Positions 46,950 to 55,412 of a stretch of DNA of 64,000 nt are shown here, piece by piece. The stretch's first letter is position 1. Every line of letters starts with the position of its first letter. The DNA lies in the NCBI RefSeq assembly GCF_918741285.1, contig NZ_CAKKNC010000002.1, positions 186,001-250,000 on the forward strand. Reading direction: 5' to 3'. Under the pieces are notes generated by a model that was not told where the DNA came from, searched no databases, and was given only the letters and a program-made list of their open reading frames with translations. The translations under genes were made by a program, and so were the position numbers. The stretch is from Sphingobium sp. CECT 9361 (lineage in GTDB: Bacteria; Pseudomonadota; Alphaproteobacteria; Sphingomonadales; Sphingomonadaceae).

Positions 46950-46967
46950 GTGTCATCGTTTCGTCAT
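46950..46967 (+). promoter_or_regulatory. Candidate PhoB box upstream of the lipoprotein gene
   Basis: The sequence GTGTCATCGTTTCGTCAT holds two half-sites, TGTCAT and CGTCAT, spaced 11 bases apart, as in the Pho box consensus CTGTCAT-N4-CTGTCAT. It lies about 180 bases upstream of the lipoprotein start. It was recognised by eye, and a possible -10 (TAACAT at 46984) lies somewhat farther away than in E. coli. Confidence 0.45.
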
Positions 46968-47145
46968 AACGGACACAAATCAGTAACATTACTGTCGCCA
47001 AAACGACACGTGAATACAATCAACCTGTCATCAGCAGAGCCTAGTCGCCGCTTCGAGGGCGGCAGGGGGCTTTGCTGATTCGTATTATTCCCCTTGGCGC
47101 TCCGCAGCCAATTCACATCCCGGTCAGGGCCGGAGCGGAGACACT

Positions 47146-48657
47146 ATGTCCAAGATTTCACGCATTTCGACAATTTTGCTTGCAGGTTGCGCCTGTGCAG
47201 CATTGAGCGCCTGCGGTGCGGACAGCATTGCTTCGCCCGGCGAAGGCACGATTGTCATCCCGGCGCCCACGCCCACGCCCACGCCCACGCCCACGCCTAC
47301 ACCGACCCCCACGCCGACGGCAGCCGCGGCTTGTCCGACCGGCCCCTTCACCGATCGCGGTGTGATCGGCAACTTCCGTAACTGCGAACTCAGCGGTACG
47401 CTGGCCACGAGCCTTGCCCTGGCGAAACAGCCCGGCGTCATCTACTCGCTTTCCGGTCGTGTGAATGTCGGTACGGATGCAGGCGGTGCCAGCACGTCCA
47501 CCGGCGTTACCCTCACGATCGATCCAGGCGTCATGATCTTCGCATCGAGTGGCCTTGATTATCTGGTCGTCAATCGCGGCAACCGCATCAATGCCGTCGG
47601 CACCGCGACGCAGCCGATCATCTTTACGTCGCGTCAGAATGTCCTCGGCACCGCAACCGACACCAGCTCGGGCCAGTGGGGTGGCGTCGTTCTCCTCGGT
47701 CGCGCGCCTATCTCTGACTGCCTTGCCAATCCCGACACCGACGGTGGTAACGCCACTTGCGAACGCATTCTGGAAGGTACCACGGACGTTCGCTTCGGCG
47801 GCGCTGCGCCTGCCGATAACAGCGGCACGATGCGCTATGTACAGATTCGCTACTCCGGTTTCGAACTGTCGGCAGGCAGCGAGCTTCAGGGTCTGACCTT
47901 GGGCGGCACGGGTTCGGGTACGGACATCAGCTTCATTCAGGTCCACAACAGCTCGGACGATGGTATCGAAGTGTTCGGTGGCCGCACTAACATGAAGCGC
48001 TTGGTTCTCACCGGCAACGAAGATGACAGCCTCGACACCGATGTCGGTTACAAGGCGTTCATCCAGTATGTCATCGCCGTACAGCGTTCGGTTGGTGACC
48101 GTCTGCTCGAGATCGACTCGACCGGTAACGTCGATCGCCTGCCGCGTCAGAACCTTCGCCTCGCCAACTTCACACTGGTCGGTAACAACGGCACCCGCGC
48201 CGTCACGCTGCATGGTGGAGCTGACTACAGCTTCATCAACGGCACGATCAAGGGCGCCACGAACTGCTTCGACATCGACAATGCGCAGACGATCGCAGCG
48301 ACGGGTACGGACGAAGCTGGCCCGCCGGTATTCCGTTCCATGTATCTGGCTTGCACCAATCCGTTCGAAGACGATACCGACGTTACCGCAGCACAGATCG
48401 CAACGATCTTCGGCACCGGCACGAACGGCAACACCGCCGCTGGTACTTCGACGTTGGCCAGCATCTTCGTGAACGGCGCCAATGAAACGGCGGTCACGCC
48501 ATTCGACGCTCGCACGCTCAGCACTTTCTTCGACACCACGACGTACATCGGGGCCGTGAAGGACGCGAACGACACCTGGTATCGTGGCTGGACATGCGAC
48601 TCTTCGACAGCAACGTTCGGCAGCAACTCGCTCTGCACCGCGCTGCCTACCACCTAA
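47146..48657 (+). CDS. Secreted lipoprotein with (PT)n linker, ElpS-like candidate
   Basis: A 503-residue lipoprotein. The signal peptide ends in the lipobox LSAC (Cys23), followed by a short acidic stretch and nine Pro-Thr pairs at about residues 41-58. The rest is a beta-rich, Gly/Thr/Asn-rich domain with phrases such as VTLTIDPGVMIF, GQWGGVVLLGRAPIS, MRYVQIRYSGFE, FIQVHNSSDDGIEVFGG and NFTLVGNNGTRAVTLHGG, which suggest a right-handed beta-helix. Four Cys in the middle and four near the C-terminus may form disulphides. It is followed by a TonB-dependent receptor and, further on, a complete type II secretion locus. From memory, Caulobacter has a phosphate-starvation lipoprotein (ElpS, CC_0170) in the same arrangement; homology here is inferred from context and layout. 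Confidence 0.75.
   Translation: MSKISRISTILLAGCACAALSACGADSIASPGEGTIVIPAPTPTPTPTPTPTPTPTPTAAAACPTGPFTDRGVIGNFRNCELSGTLATSLALAKQPGVIYSLSGRVNVGTDAGGASTSTGVTLTIDPGVMIFASSGLDYLVVNRGNRINAVGTATQPIIFTSRQNVLGTATDTSSGQWGGVVLLGRAPISDCLANPDTDGGNATCERILEGTTDVRFGGAAPADNSGTMRYVQIRYSGFELSAGSELQGLTLGGTGSGTDISFIQVHNSSDDGIEVFGGRTNMKRLVLTGNEDDSLDTDVGYKAFIQYVIAVQRSVGDRLLEIDSTGNVDRLPRQNLRLANFTLVGNNGTRAVTLHGGADYSFINGTIKGATNCFDIDNAQTIAATGTDEAGPPVFRSMYLACTNPFEDDTDVTAAQIATIFGTGTNGNTAAGTSTLASIFVNGANETAVTPFDARTLSTFFDTTTYIGAVKDANDTWYRGWTCDSSTATFGSNSLCTALPTT
47266..47319 (+). repeat. Hexanucleotide CCCACG repeat encoding (Pro-Thr)9
   Basis: Nine six-base units in frame: five identical CCCACG units, then CCTACA, CCGACC, CCCACG and CCGACG. 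Because the unit is six bases, length changes would keep the frame and only alter the linker length. Confidence 0.9.
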
Positions 48658-48738
48658 GCATAACGGCCTGAAACGGGGTAGCGGACGCGATGCGCCGCTG
48701 CCCCGTAAGCCTATTTTATTCTAATTCGGGGATTAGCA

Positions 48739-51462
48739 ATGTCGAAGCCGCTCAGCCTGGGGTGCCTGCTGCTCCTGACCACAGCATTGTCTGCACCTGC
48801 AGCCTTTGCCCAAACCTCTGCCGGAAGCGCGCCCGCCGCGCCGACTTCCGCTGCTCCGCCTGCGGCGGACCGTCCGCAGGACAGCACACCTCCTGCAGAA
48901 GAGCAGGTCGACATTTCCACGACTGGCGGCGACATCGGCGCGGATATTGTCGTTACCGGTCGCTTCATTCCTGAGCCAGTTCGGGCAACTGCGGAAGTCA
49001 TCTCCGTGTTGTCTTCGGCGGATATCGCGCGCTCGGGCGATGGCGACGTGTCCGAAGCTCTCAACCGGGTTACGGGCTTGAGCGTTGTCGGCAACGGCTA
49101 TGTCTATGTGCGTGGTCTGGGCGATCGCTATTCGCTGGCATTGCTGAACGGTCTTCCGCTGCCTTCGCCGGAGCCGCTGAAGCGCGTCGTTCCCCTCGAT
49201 ATTTTCCCGACCAGCGTTCTTGCGTCCGCATTGGTTCAAAAAAGCTACTCCGCCAATTACCCGGGCGAATTCGGCGGCGGTGTCATCAACCTGACCACCA
49301 AGTCGCAACCCGAAGAAGGTTTCGTAACGCTTAGCGCCTCGGTTGGTGCCAACCTCGAAACCACTGGGAAGCTGGGCTACACCTATTATGGTAGCAAGTC
49401 GGATTGGACGGGTTTTGACAGCGGCGCGCGTGACATTCCGCAACCTCTGAAGGCTGCCCTGAACAGCGGCAATGTTATTTCCGAAGGCGCTAATTTCTCG
49501 CCCGCCCAGCTCAAGACCATCGGGACGAGCCTTCTGAATAGCGCGACGAGCGTCGTGCAGCGTAACGGAAATATCCCGGCCAATTTCTCCGCTGAAATTT
49601 CCGGTGGCGATACCTACGATCTGGGCGGCGCGGATCTCGGGCTCATTGTCTCGGCGGGCTATCGTAACGGCTGGCAGACGCGCGATGCTATCCAGCAGTT
49701 TTCGAACAGCACGGATCTTGCCATCGGCAATGATTATCGTTCGGTGTTGACGCAAAATCGGATCGTGGTGAACGGCTTGCTGGGTCTGGGTCTTGAGTTC
49801 GACAAGAACAAGATCCGCTGGACCAACCTTTACATCCGCGACACCGTGAAGCAGGCGAAGCTGTCCCGGGGTACGGATTTAATCGCGAGCAGCGACGATA
49901 TCGAGAATCTGAAGCAGGACACCGCATGGTATGAGCGTCAGCTTATCGCCACACAGTTGGTCGGTGAATTCAAGTTCGGCGATCTCGGTCTCGACCTGCG
50001 TGGTACTTATGCCAATTCGCAACGTGAAGCGCCCTATGAACGGAGCTTCACTTATGCGTTCACACGGCAGGACGGCATCAACGACTTCGTGAACGACCTT
50101 CGTTCGGTCAATCAGAATGCTCGGATCTCCTTCAGTGATCTCAACGAAGATGTCTTCGGCGCCGGTATCGATCTGTCCTATCGTCTGCCCACGAGCATCC
50201 CGGTCTCGATCACTGGCGGCTATGCTTTCAATGACACGAAGCGCAGTTCATCGCGTCGCGATTTCCGCTTCCTGCCATCGGGATCGCTTAACCTGGCCGT
50301 TGCGCAGCAACGTCCCGACTATCTGCTTTCGGATTATAATATCCAGACGTACAACATCCTGCTGACGGAAACGTCGGGCCAGTCGGGGGCTGCCGCTTTC
50401 GACGCCGCGCTTCAGGTCCATGCAGGTTACGGGCAGATCGAAGCAGAACTGGTCGATGGCCTGCGGGTCACCGGCGGTGTTCGGTATGAAGATGGCGATC
50501 AGTCGGTAACGCCGACCAACCTCTTCAACAGCAACGACCTTACGTTCCTTCAGCCCACTCGCATCACGAACAGCTATTGGCTGCCCGCCGGTACGATCAC
50601 CTGGAACTTCAAGGAAGACATGCAACTGCGCGCATCGGCGTCGAAGACGATCGCCCGTCCGCAGTTCCGTGAGCTTGCACGCCAGTTGTACCAGGATGTC
50701 GATGCTGACCGTCAGTTCTTCGGCAACCCGTTCCTGCAGGACAGCAAACTCTTCAACGTAGAAGCCCGCTACGAATGGTATTTCGGTCGTGGCGAGCGCT
50801 TCAGCCTGGGTGGATTCTATAAGAAGATTGACAAGCCTATCGAAACCTTCGCGTTCATCCCGTCGGGATCGCTGACAGCCAGCTTCGCCAACGCACCGAA
50901 GGCAACGCTCTATGGTGCAGAACTGGAAGTCCAGAAGTTCGTGCCACTCGACACACTGTCGGATTCGAAGGCTTTTGCCAGCCGTCGGCTCGTGCTGATC
51001 GGCAACTACACCTACTCGGAATCTGAGATCAAGGTGGGGGCCAACGACAAGATCATTCTCCCCTTCGGTGAATTTGGCGAAGTGCGGAATGCCTCGGATT
51101 ATTTCGACGACGGCGCACCGCTCACGGGTCAATCCAAGCATCTCGTCAACTTGCAGTTGGGTTTCGAAGATACCGACCGCCTGTCGCAACAGACGATCCT
51201 GCTGACTTACGCCAGCAAGCGCGTGACCAATCGTGGACCGGAAAATCAGCCGGATATCTTTGAAAAGCCCGGCATCAAACTTGATGTCGTGCTGCGCGAA
51301 GGCTTTGAATTTTATGGCCGCGAACTCGAATTGAAGCTGGAAGGCCGCAACCTTACCAACACCAAGTTCCAGGAATATCAGACCAACGGAACGAACCGCA
51401 TTGACGTGAACACCTACAAATTGGGTCGCGCCTTTACTTTCGGTGCCAGCTACAAGTTCTAA
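48739..51462 (+). CDS. TonB-dependent outer-membrane receptor
   Basis: A 907-residue receptor. A signal peptide (LLLLTTALSAPAAFA) is followed by an Ala/Pro-rich spacer and a TonB-box-like segment DIVVTGRF. The plug domain has SGDGDVSEALNRVTGLSVVG, YVRGLGDRYSLALLNGLPLP and YSANYPGEFGGGVINL. The barrel ends in FTFGASYKF with terminal Phe. It lies 81 bases after the lipoprotein gene and is probably co-transcribed. The ligand is unknown; the pairing with the lipoprotein suggests they handle the same nutrient, possibly a phosphate source or a complex glycan. Confidence 0.93.
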   Translation: MSKPLSLGCLLLLTTALSAPAAFAQTSAGSAPAAPTSAAPPAADRPQDSTPPAEEQVDISTTGGDIGADIVVTGRFIPEPVRATAEVISVLSSADIARSGDGDVSEALNRVTGLSVVGNGYVYVRGLGDRYSLALLNGLPLPSPEPLKRVVPLDIFPTSVLASALVQKSYSANYPGEFGGGVINLTTKSQPEEGFVTLSASVGANLETTGKLGYTYYGSKSDWTGFDSGARDIPQPLKAALNSGNVISEGANFSPAQLKTIGTSLLNSATSVVQRNGNIPANFSAEISGGDTYDLGGADLGLIVSAGYRNGWQTRDAIQQFSNSTDLAIGNDYRSVLTQNRIVVNGLLGLGLEFDKNKIRWTNLYIRDTVKQAKLSRGTDLIASSDDIENLKQDTAWYERQLIATQLVGEFKFGDLGLDLRGTYANSQREAPYERSFTYAFTRQDGINDFVNDLRSVNQNARISFSDLNEDVFGAGIDLSYRLPTSIPVSITGGYAFNDTKRSSSRRDFRFLPSGSLNLAVAQQRPDYLLSDYNIQTYNILLTETSGQSGAAAFDAALQVHAGYGQIEAELVDGLRVTGGVRYEDGDQSVTPTNLFNSNDLTFLQPTRITNSYWLPAGTITWNFKEDMQLRASASKTIARPQFRELARQLYQDVDADRQFFGNPFLQDSKLFNVEARYEWYFGRGERFSLGGFYKKIDKPIETFAFIPSGSLTASFANAPKATLYGAELEVQKFVPLDTLSDSKAFASRRLVLIGNYTYSESEIKVGANDKIILPFGEFGEVRNASDYFDDGAPLTGQSKHLVNLQLGFEDTDRLSQQTILLTYASKRVTNRGPENQPDIFEKPGIKLDVVLREGFEFYGRELELKLEGRNLTNTKFQEYQTNGTNRIDVNTYKLGRAFTFGASYKF

Positions 51463-51472
51463 TCGCCAATAA

Positions 51473-51504
51473 GAACGGCCTTGGGCTCACGCCCAGGGTC
51501 GTTC
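51473..51504. terminator. Convergent hairpin between the TonB receptor and the prolyl hydroxylase gene
   Basis: A 14-base-pair stem (GAACGGCCTTGGGC with GCCCAGGGTCGTTC, two G-U pairs) around TCAC. It begins ten bases past the receptor stop and overlaps the last codons of the convergent gene. No long T run follows on either strand. Confidence 0.5.
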
Positions 51505-52134
51505 GCGATACCATTTCGTGATCACATATTTGACCCCGCTACGGACCTTCATTCCATGATGGATCGTAGCGGGGTTAAATGTGCCATCCGCGTTGCGATT
51601 GTCCCACGCCAGCAGCTTGCCCGACTCCGGCTGCACCGTCTTGCCTACTTTGGTGAACCGCGTCGCGCCGCCTGCTTGGGGCAGGTTCAGGTAGATCATG
51701 AACGTCCAGGTGCGGTTGCCTGCGACGGAGCAATATTTGGCAAAGTCAGTGCCATGCGGCTCGAAGTAATCGGTGTGCGCCTTGAATTCCTGTCCCACGG
51801 CGTAACGCTGACCCTGCAATGGCTCGCCGTAGATCGGGTCGATCCCGGCATAGTTGGCGATCAGGCGATCGACGTTCGCAACGAACGGGTCCAGAGGATC
51901 GAGATCGCAGGTTTCGCTCGTCCGAAAATACCCGTCCCCATTGGGATCGGCGATGGTCGAGGGGCGGCGATCCTTCTCTATCCGCGCGATCAGTTCTGCA
52001 CATTGCGTGCCTGACAGAAAGTCGCGCTGGATGAACAGCGTCAGATCGCGGTTGGGAAAGCGCATCGCACCGGGATGGGCGGCGATCCGCGCGGCATCGG
52101 CGTCTGCGCGCCATAGGTCGGATGGAGAAGCCAT
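51487..52134 (-). CDS. Prolyl 4-hydroxylase-like Fe(II)/2-oxoglutarate oxygenase
   Basis: A 215-residue oxygenase of the prolyl-4-hydroxylase alpha-subunit fold. The double-stranded beta-helix core shows YAVGQEFKAHTDYFEPHG (His and Asp ligands), TFMIYLNLPQAGGATRF, PESGKLLAWDN and the distal His with the 2-oxoglutarate lysine in HHGMKVRSGVKYVITKWYRE. There is no signal peptide, so it acts in the cytoplasm. It is convergent with the TonB receptor and divergent from gspC. Possible substrates are proteins (proline residues) or small molecules; neither is shown. Confidence 0.88.
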   Translation of the reverse strand: MASPSDLWRADADAARIAAHPGAMRFPNRDLTLFIQRDFLSGTQCAELIARIEKDRRPSTIADPNGDGYFRTSETCDLDPLDPFVANVDRLIANYAGIDPIYGEPLQGQRYAVGQEFKAHTDYFEPHGTDFAKYCSVAGNRTWTFMIYLNLPQAGGATRFTKVGKTVQPESGKLLAWDNRNADGTFNPATIHHGMKVRSGVKYVITKWYRERPWA

Positions 52135-52277
52135 GTGGCTTGCCTAAACAAAATTATTGCCGCCGCCAACGGGTTGATGCACTGCAATAAAACTGTCGCA
52201 ATTGCGTCATGTAAGCGTAAGAATAGACGCCTAGCACCACGCCGTCGGCGCTTACTGCCAAAGGGATCGCTAAAGCT

Positions 52278-53147
52278 ATGCAGATTGCGATGACCGAAAT
52301 GCTGCGGACCAGATCGGTGTCTTTGGTCCGGCGTTTGCCGCGACCCGATATGCAGCGCATCAATGGCGTAGCGGCACTCGAATGGCTCATGCTCGCGCTT
52401 CTGGCGATTCAGATCGCGCGCCTCGTCTGGGCAATTGTCACGCCCGTGGACAGCTTTGGCAACTGGCAGGGTCGTCAGGCAGTCATTCCATCGACAGCGG
52501 AACGGCAAACGCTCTTCACACAGTTCGATCCCTTTTTCCGCACGCCGAACGCTGCCAGTGGCACGCCGGTCGTCACGTCCCTTTCGATTACCGTGTATGG
52601 AATCCGCGTGAACGAAGGATCGGGGTTGGGCAGCGCAATAATCGCGACGCCCGATGGCGTGCAAAACAGCTTCGCCGTGGGGGACGAAATTCTGCCCGGC
52701 GTAAAGCTCAAATCTGTGTCCTTCGATCATATTGTCATCGATCGCGGCGGTGCGGAGGAAACCGTATTCCTTGACCAGTCGCAGGCAGCGCCAGTGGCCG
52801 ATCCTGCATCGGTTCCGCCGGCATCCGGCGGAACCGGCCAATCTGTACCGTCCCCTGTAGCATTGCAGGATCTTACGGCCGCCGCGATCAAATCGGACAT
52901 CGGTTTCAGCCCGCGGAGCGAAAGCGGCCGTATCACTGGCGTTGTCCTGTCGCCAAAAGGTCCGGCCTTTCAGCGCGCCGGATTTCTGGCAGGTGACATC
53001 GTGACGCAGATCAACGGTCGTCCCATAAGCAGCGCGTCTGACCTTCAGGTGCTTCAGGGGCAGATATCCCCCGGCGCGCGCCTTTCCCTTATCGTGGAGC
53101 GCGGCGCCAGCACCGTTCCCATCGCCCTGACATTGCAAGGTTCATGA
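52278..53147 (+). CDS. gspC: Type II secretion system protein C
   Basis: A 289-residue inner-membrane protein that links the inner-membrane platform to the secretin. One transmembrane helix (ALEWLMLALLAIQIARLVW, about residues 33-51) is followed by the HR domain (SLSITVYGIRV, ATPDGVQNSFAVGDEILPGVKLKSV) and a C-terminal PDZ-like domain (GFLAGDIVTQINGRPISSASDL). Start ATG at 52278; in-frame ATGs at 52293 and 52302 are alternatives. First gene of the gsp operon, and its stop overlaps gspD by four bases. Confidence 0.9.
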   Translation: MQIAMTEMLRTRSVSLVRRLPRPDMQRINGVAALEWLMLALLAIQIARLVWAIVTPVDSFGNWQGRQAVIPSTAERQTLFTQFDPFFRTPNAASGTPVVTSLSITVYGIRVNEGSGLGSAIIATPDGVQNSFAVGDEILPGVKLKSVSFDHIVIDRGGAEETVFLDQSQAAPVADPASVPPASGGTGQSVPSPVALQDLTAAAIKSDIGFSPRSESGRITGVVLSPKGPAFQRAGFLAGDIVTQINGRPISSASDLQVLQGQISPGARLSLIVERGASTVPIALTLQGS

Positions 53148-55360
53148 AAACACAGCTCTTTCTTCGTGGCGCCGCTCTTGCGCTGGTGCTGTCTGCACCA
53201 TTCTCGACGCCTGTTCAGGCCCAGCAAACGCTCAACGTTCGCGACGCCGATATCCGGGCCTTCATCCAGGACGCGGCGCGGGTCACCGGCAGAACGTTCA
53301 TCATCGACAGTCGGGTTCAGGGGAAGGTTTCGGTCGTCACGGATCGCCCGTTAAGCCGTTCTGAATATTTTGAAATTTTCCTTTCGACCCTGCGCGCCAA
53401 TGGCCTTGTCGCCGTGCCTTCAGCGGGCGGTGCCTATCGCATTCAACCCGCCGAAGGCGCTGCCGGTCAGCCGAGCAGCGTCGGGCGCGCCGCCAGTCGC
53501 AATCAGTTCGTTACGGAAGTGTTCCGATTGCGCTCTATTGACGCAGCGTCGGCTTTGGAAACACTGCGCCCGCTCGTGAGCCGCGATGGATCGGTTACCG
53601 CCAATCGCGCCGGAAACAGCATCGTCGTTGCCGATTACGCTGATAACATCCAGCGCATCCGCCAGGTGATCGGTCGGATCGACCGAGATACCGCCGCGAC
53701 TGAAATGGTCATGCTGAAAAATGCAGGCGCCCGTGAAATCGCAACATCGCTGCAGGCGCTCGTCGGCAATGGCGGGGGCGGTGAAGGCGGGGCCGGGGCA
53801 GGGGCAGCAGCCACCGTTGTACCCATCGACAGCAGTAACGCGATTGCCATTCGCGGTGATGCGGGCACTGTCGCCCGCCTCGCCAACATGGCGCGCAGCC
53901 TGGATAAGCAAGCGGCCAGTGGCACCGAAATTCGTGTATTCTGGCTCGAACATGCCGATGCAGAAAAGCTGCTGCCCGTATTGCAGCAGCTCGTCGGTCA
54001 GGGCGGCGGCACACAGGCCATCGAAGCGGCGAGGTCCAGCGCGTCAGGCGCGAAGGGCGCACCCCCGGCTGCTGCCCCGGCGCCCGTTTCGGTATCGAGC
54101 AGTCCGGCATCGGGCGGCGGCATATCCACACGCGGCCCGGCCATCGTAACCCGTTATGAAGGTGCCAACGCCATCATCGTCGCCGCTAACAGCGATGTAC
54201 AACGCATGTTGGGCGAAACGATTCGCCAGATCGATACACGCCGCGAACAGGTGTTGGTCGAAGCGATCATCGTGGAAATCGGCGACAGCGCAGCGCGCCA
54301 GCTTGGCGTGCAATTCCTGTTGGGTAGCACCAAAACCGGCTTTGCTGCGACTAACTACAGCAACGCCAATCCCAACATTCTGACTCTTGCCGGGGCATAT
54401 GCGTCCACGAAACTTGGCCAGACGACGACGACGGTTGTCGCGCCGGACGGTACGCGCACGACCACCAGCACCACCGAAAACGGCGATCTTTCCAGTACGC
54501 TGCAAAAGGCCGCTGTCGACTCCCTGCTCAACGCCACCGGCGGATTCGGCGGGCTCGCGACCAACATCGGTAAAAACGGCCTGTTTGGTGCGATCATCAA
54601 CGCCGTGCGCAGCGACACCGACAGCAATATCCTGTCGACGCCTTCGGTGATGACGCTCGACAATCAGAAGGCCAGCATCCTCGTCGGGCAGGAAGTTCCG
54701 GTCACGACCGGCGAAGCGCTGAGCCAGAATTTCGACAATCAGTTCCGTACTGTACAGCGTCAGAATGTCGGTGTGCAGCTCGAGGTGAAGCCTCAGATCA
54801 ACGCAGGCGGCGCCATCAAGTTGTTCCTGCGGCAAGAAGTCAGCAGCATCGCGGGGCCTGTTTCCAGCAACAGCAGCGACCTCATCATCAACAAGCGCGA
54901 GATTGAAACTACGGTCACCGTCGACGATGGCGAAATCCTGGCACTGGGCGGTCTGCTGGACGACAACGAGCGCCGTACGATCGAACGCATTCCCTTCCTC
55001 AGCGATATTCCCTTGCTCGGCGAATTGTTCAAGTCGCGCAGCCGGTCGCGCGCCAAAACGAACCTCATGGTCTTCATCCGCCCAACGATCTTGCGTAGCA
55101 AGGAAGATGCTCAGCGGCTGACTGCGCAGCGTTACGGCTATATTCGCGGCCAGCAACTGCTTAGCAATCCCGACAGCGAACCGAGCCTCGACGAGCTGCT
55201 GCGCGATTACATGGGTACCACGCCGCCCGTACCGGTTCAGGCAGGCGATGTGACGGCTCCGGGCAGCGTTACCGCACCAGAAGTGACGACGCCGGAAGTC
55301 AAATCCTCGACCAGCGTGGTCCGCCCCGTCGCCATTCCGCCAAGCGAGCCACCGAAATGA
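53144..55360 (+). CDS. gspD: Type II secretion system secretin D
   Basis: A 738-residue outer-membrane secretin. The signal peptide ends in STPVQA; N0 begins LNVRDADIRAFIQDAARVTG and N1-N3 follow with VFRLRSIDAASALETLRPLV, EMVMLKNAGAREIATSLQAL and FWLEHADAEKLLPVLQQLV. The secretin core has REQVLVEAIIVEIGD, SILVGQEVPVTTG, GVQLEVKPQIN and EILALGGLLDDNERRTIERI. An inserted Ala/Ser/Pro-rich linker lies before the secretin core, and a Pro/Val/Thr-rich tail (about 40 residues) ends the protein. Confidence 0.96.
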   Translation: MKTQLFLRGAALALVLSAPFSTPVQAQQTLNVRDADIRAFIQDAARVTGRTFIIDSRVQGKVSVVTDRPLSRSEYFEIFLSTLRANGLVAVPSAGGAYRIQPAEGAAGQPSSVGRAASRNQFVTEVFRLRSIDAASALETLRPLVSRDGSVTANRAGNSIVVADYADNIQRIRQVIGRIDRDTAATEMVMLKNAGAREIATSLQALVGNGGGGEGGAGAGAAATVVPIDSSNAIAIRGDAGTVARLANMARSLDKQAASGTEIRVFWLEHADAEKLLPVLQQLVGQGGGTQAIEAARSSASGAKGAPPAAAPAPVSVSSSPASGGGISTRGPAIVTRYEGANAIIVAANSDVQRMLGETIRQIDTRREQVLVEAIIVEIGDSAARQLGVQFLLGSTKTGFAATNYSNANPNILTLAGAYASTKLGQTTTTVVAPDGTRTTTSTTENGDLSSTLQKAAVDSLLNATGGFGGLATNIGKNGLFGAIINAVRSDTDSNILSTPSVMTLDNQKASILVGQEVPVTTGEALSQNFDNQFRTVQRQNVGVQLEVKPQINAGGAIKLFLRQEVSSIAGPVSSNSSDLIINKREIETTVTVDDGEILALGGLLDDNERRTIERIPFLSDIPLLGELFKSRSRSRAKTNLMVFIRPTILRSKEDAQRLTAQRYGYIRGQQLLSNPDSEPSLDELLRDYMGTTPPVPVQAGDVTAPGSVTAPEVTTPEVKSSTSVVRPVAIPPSEPPK

Positions 55361-55412
55361 TATTGCACGTGTCGACTTATTTCGATGGCGCGCACCTTCA
55401 GGAGTGCGGCGC

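Noticed and set aside
47266..47319. Repeat array that might be CRISPR-like
   Set aside because: Units are six bases, in frame within a coding sequence, and have no spacers.
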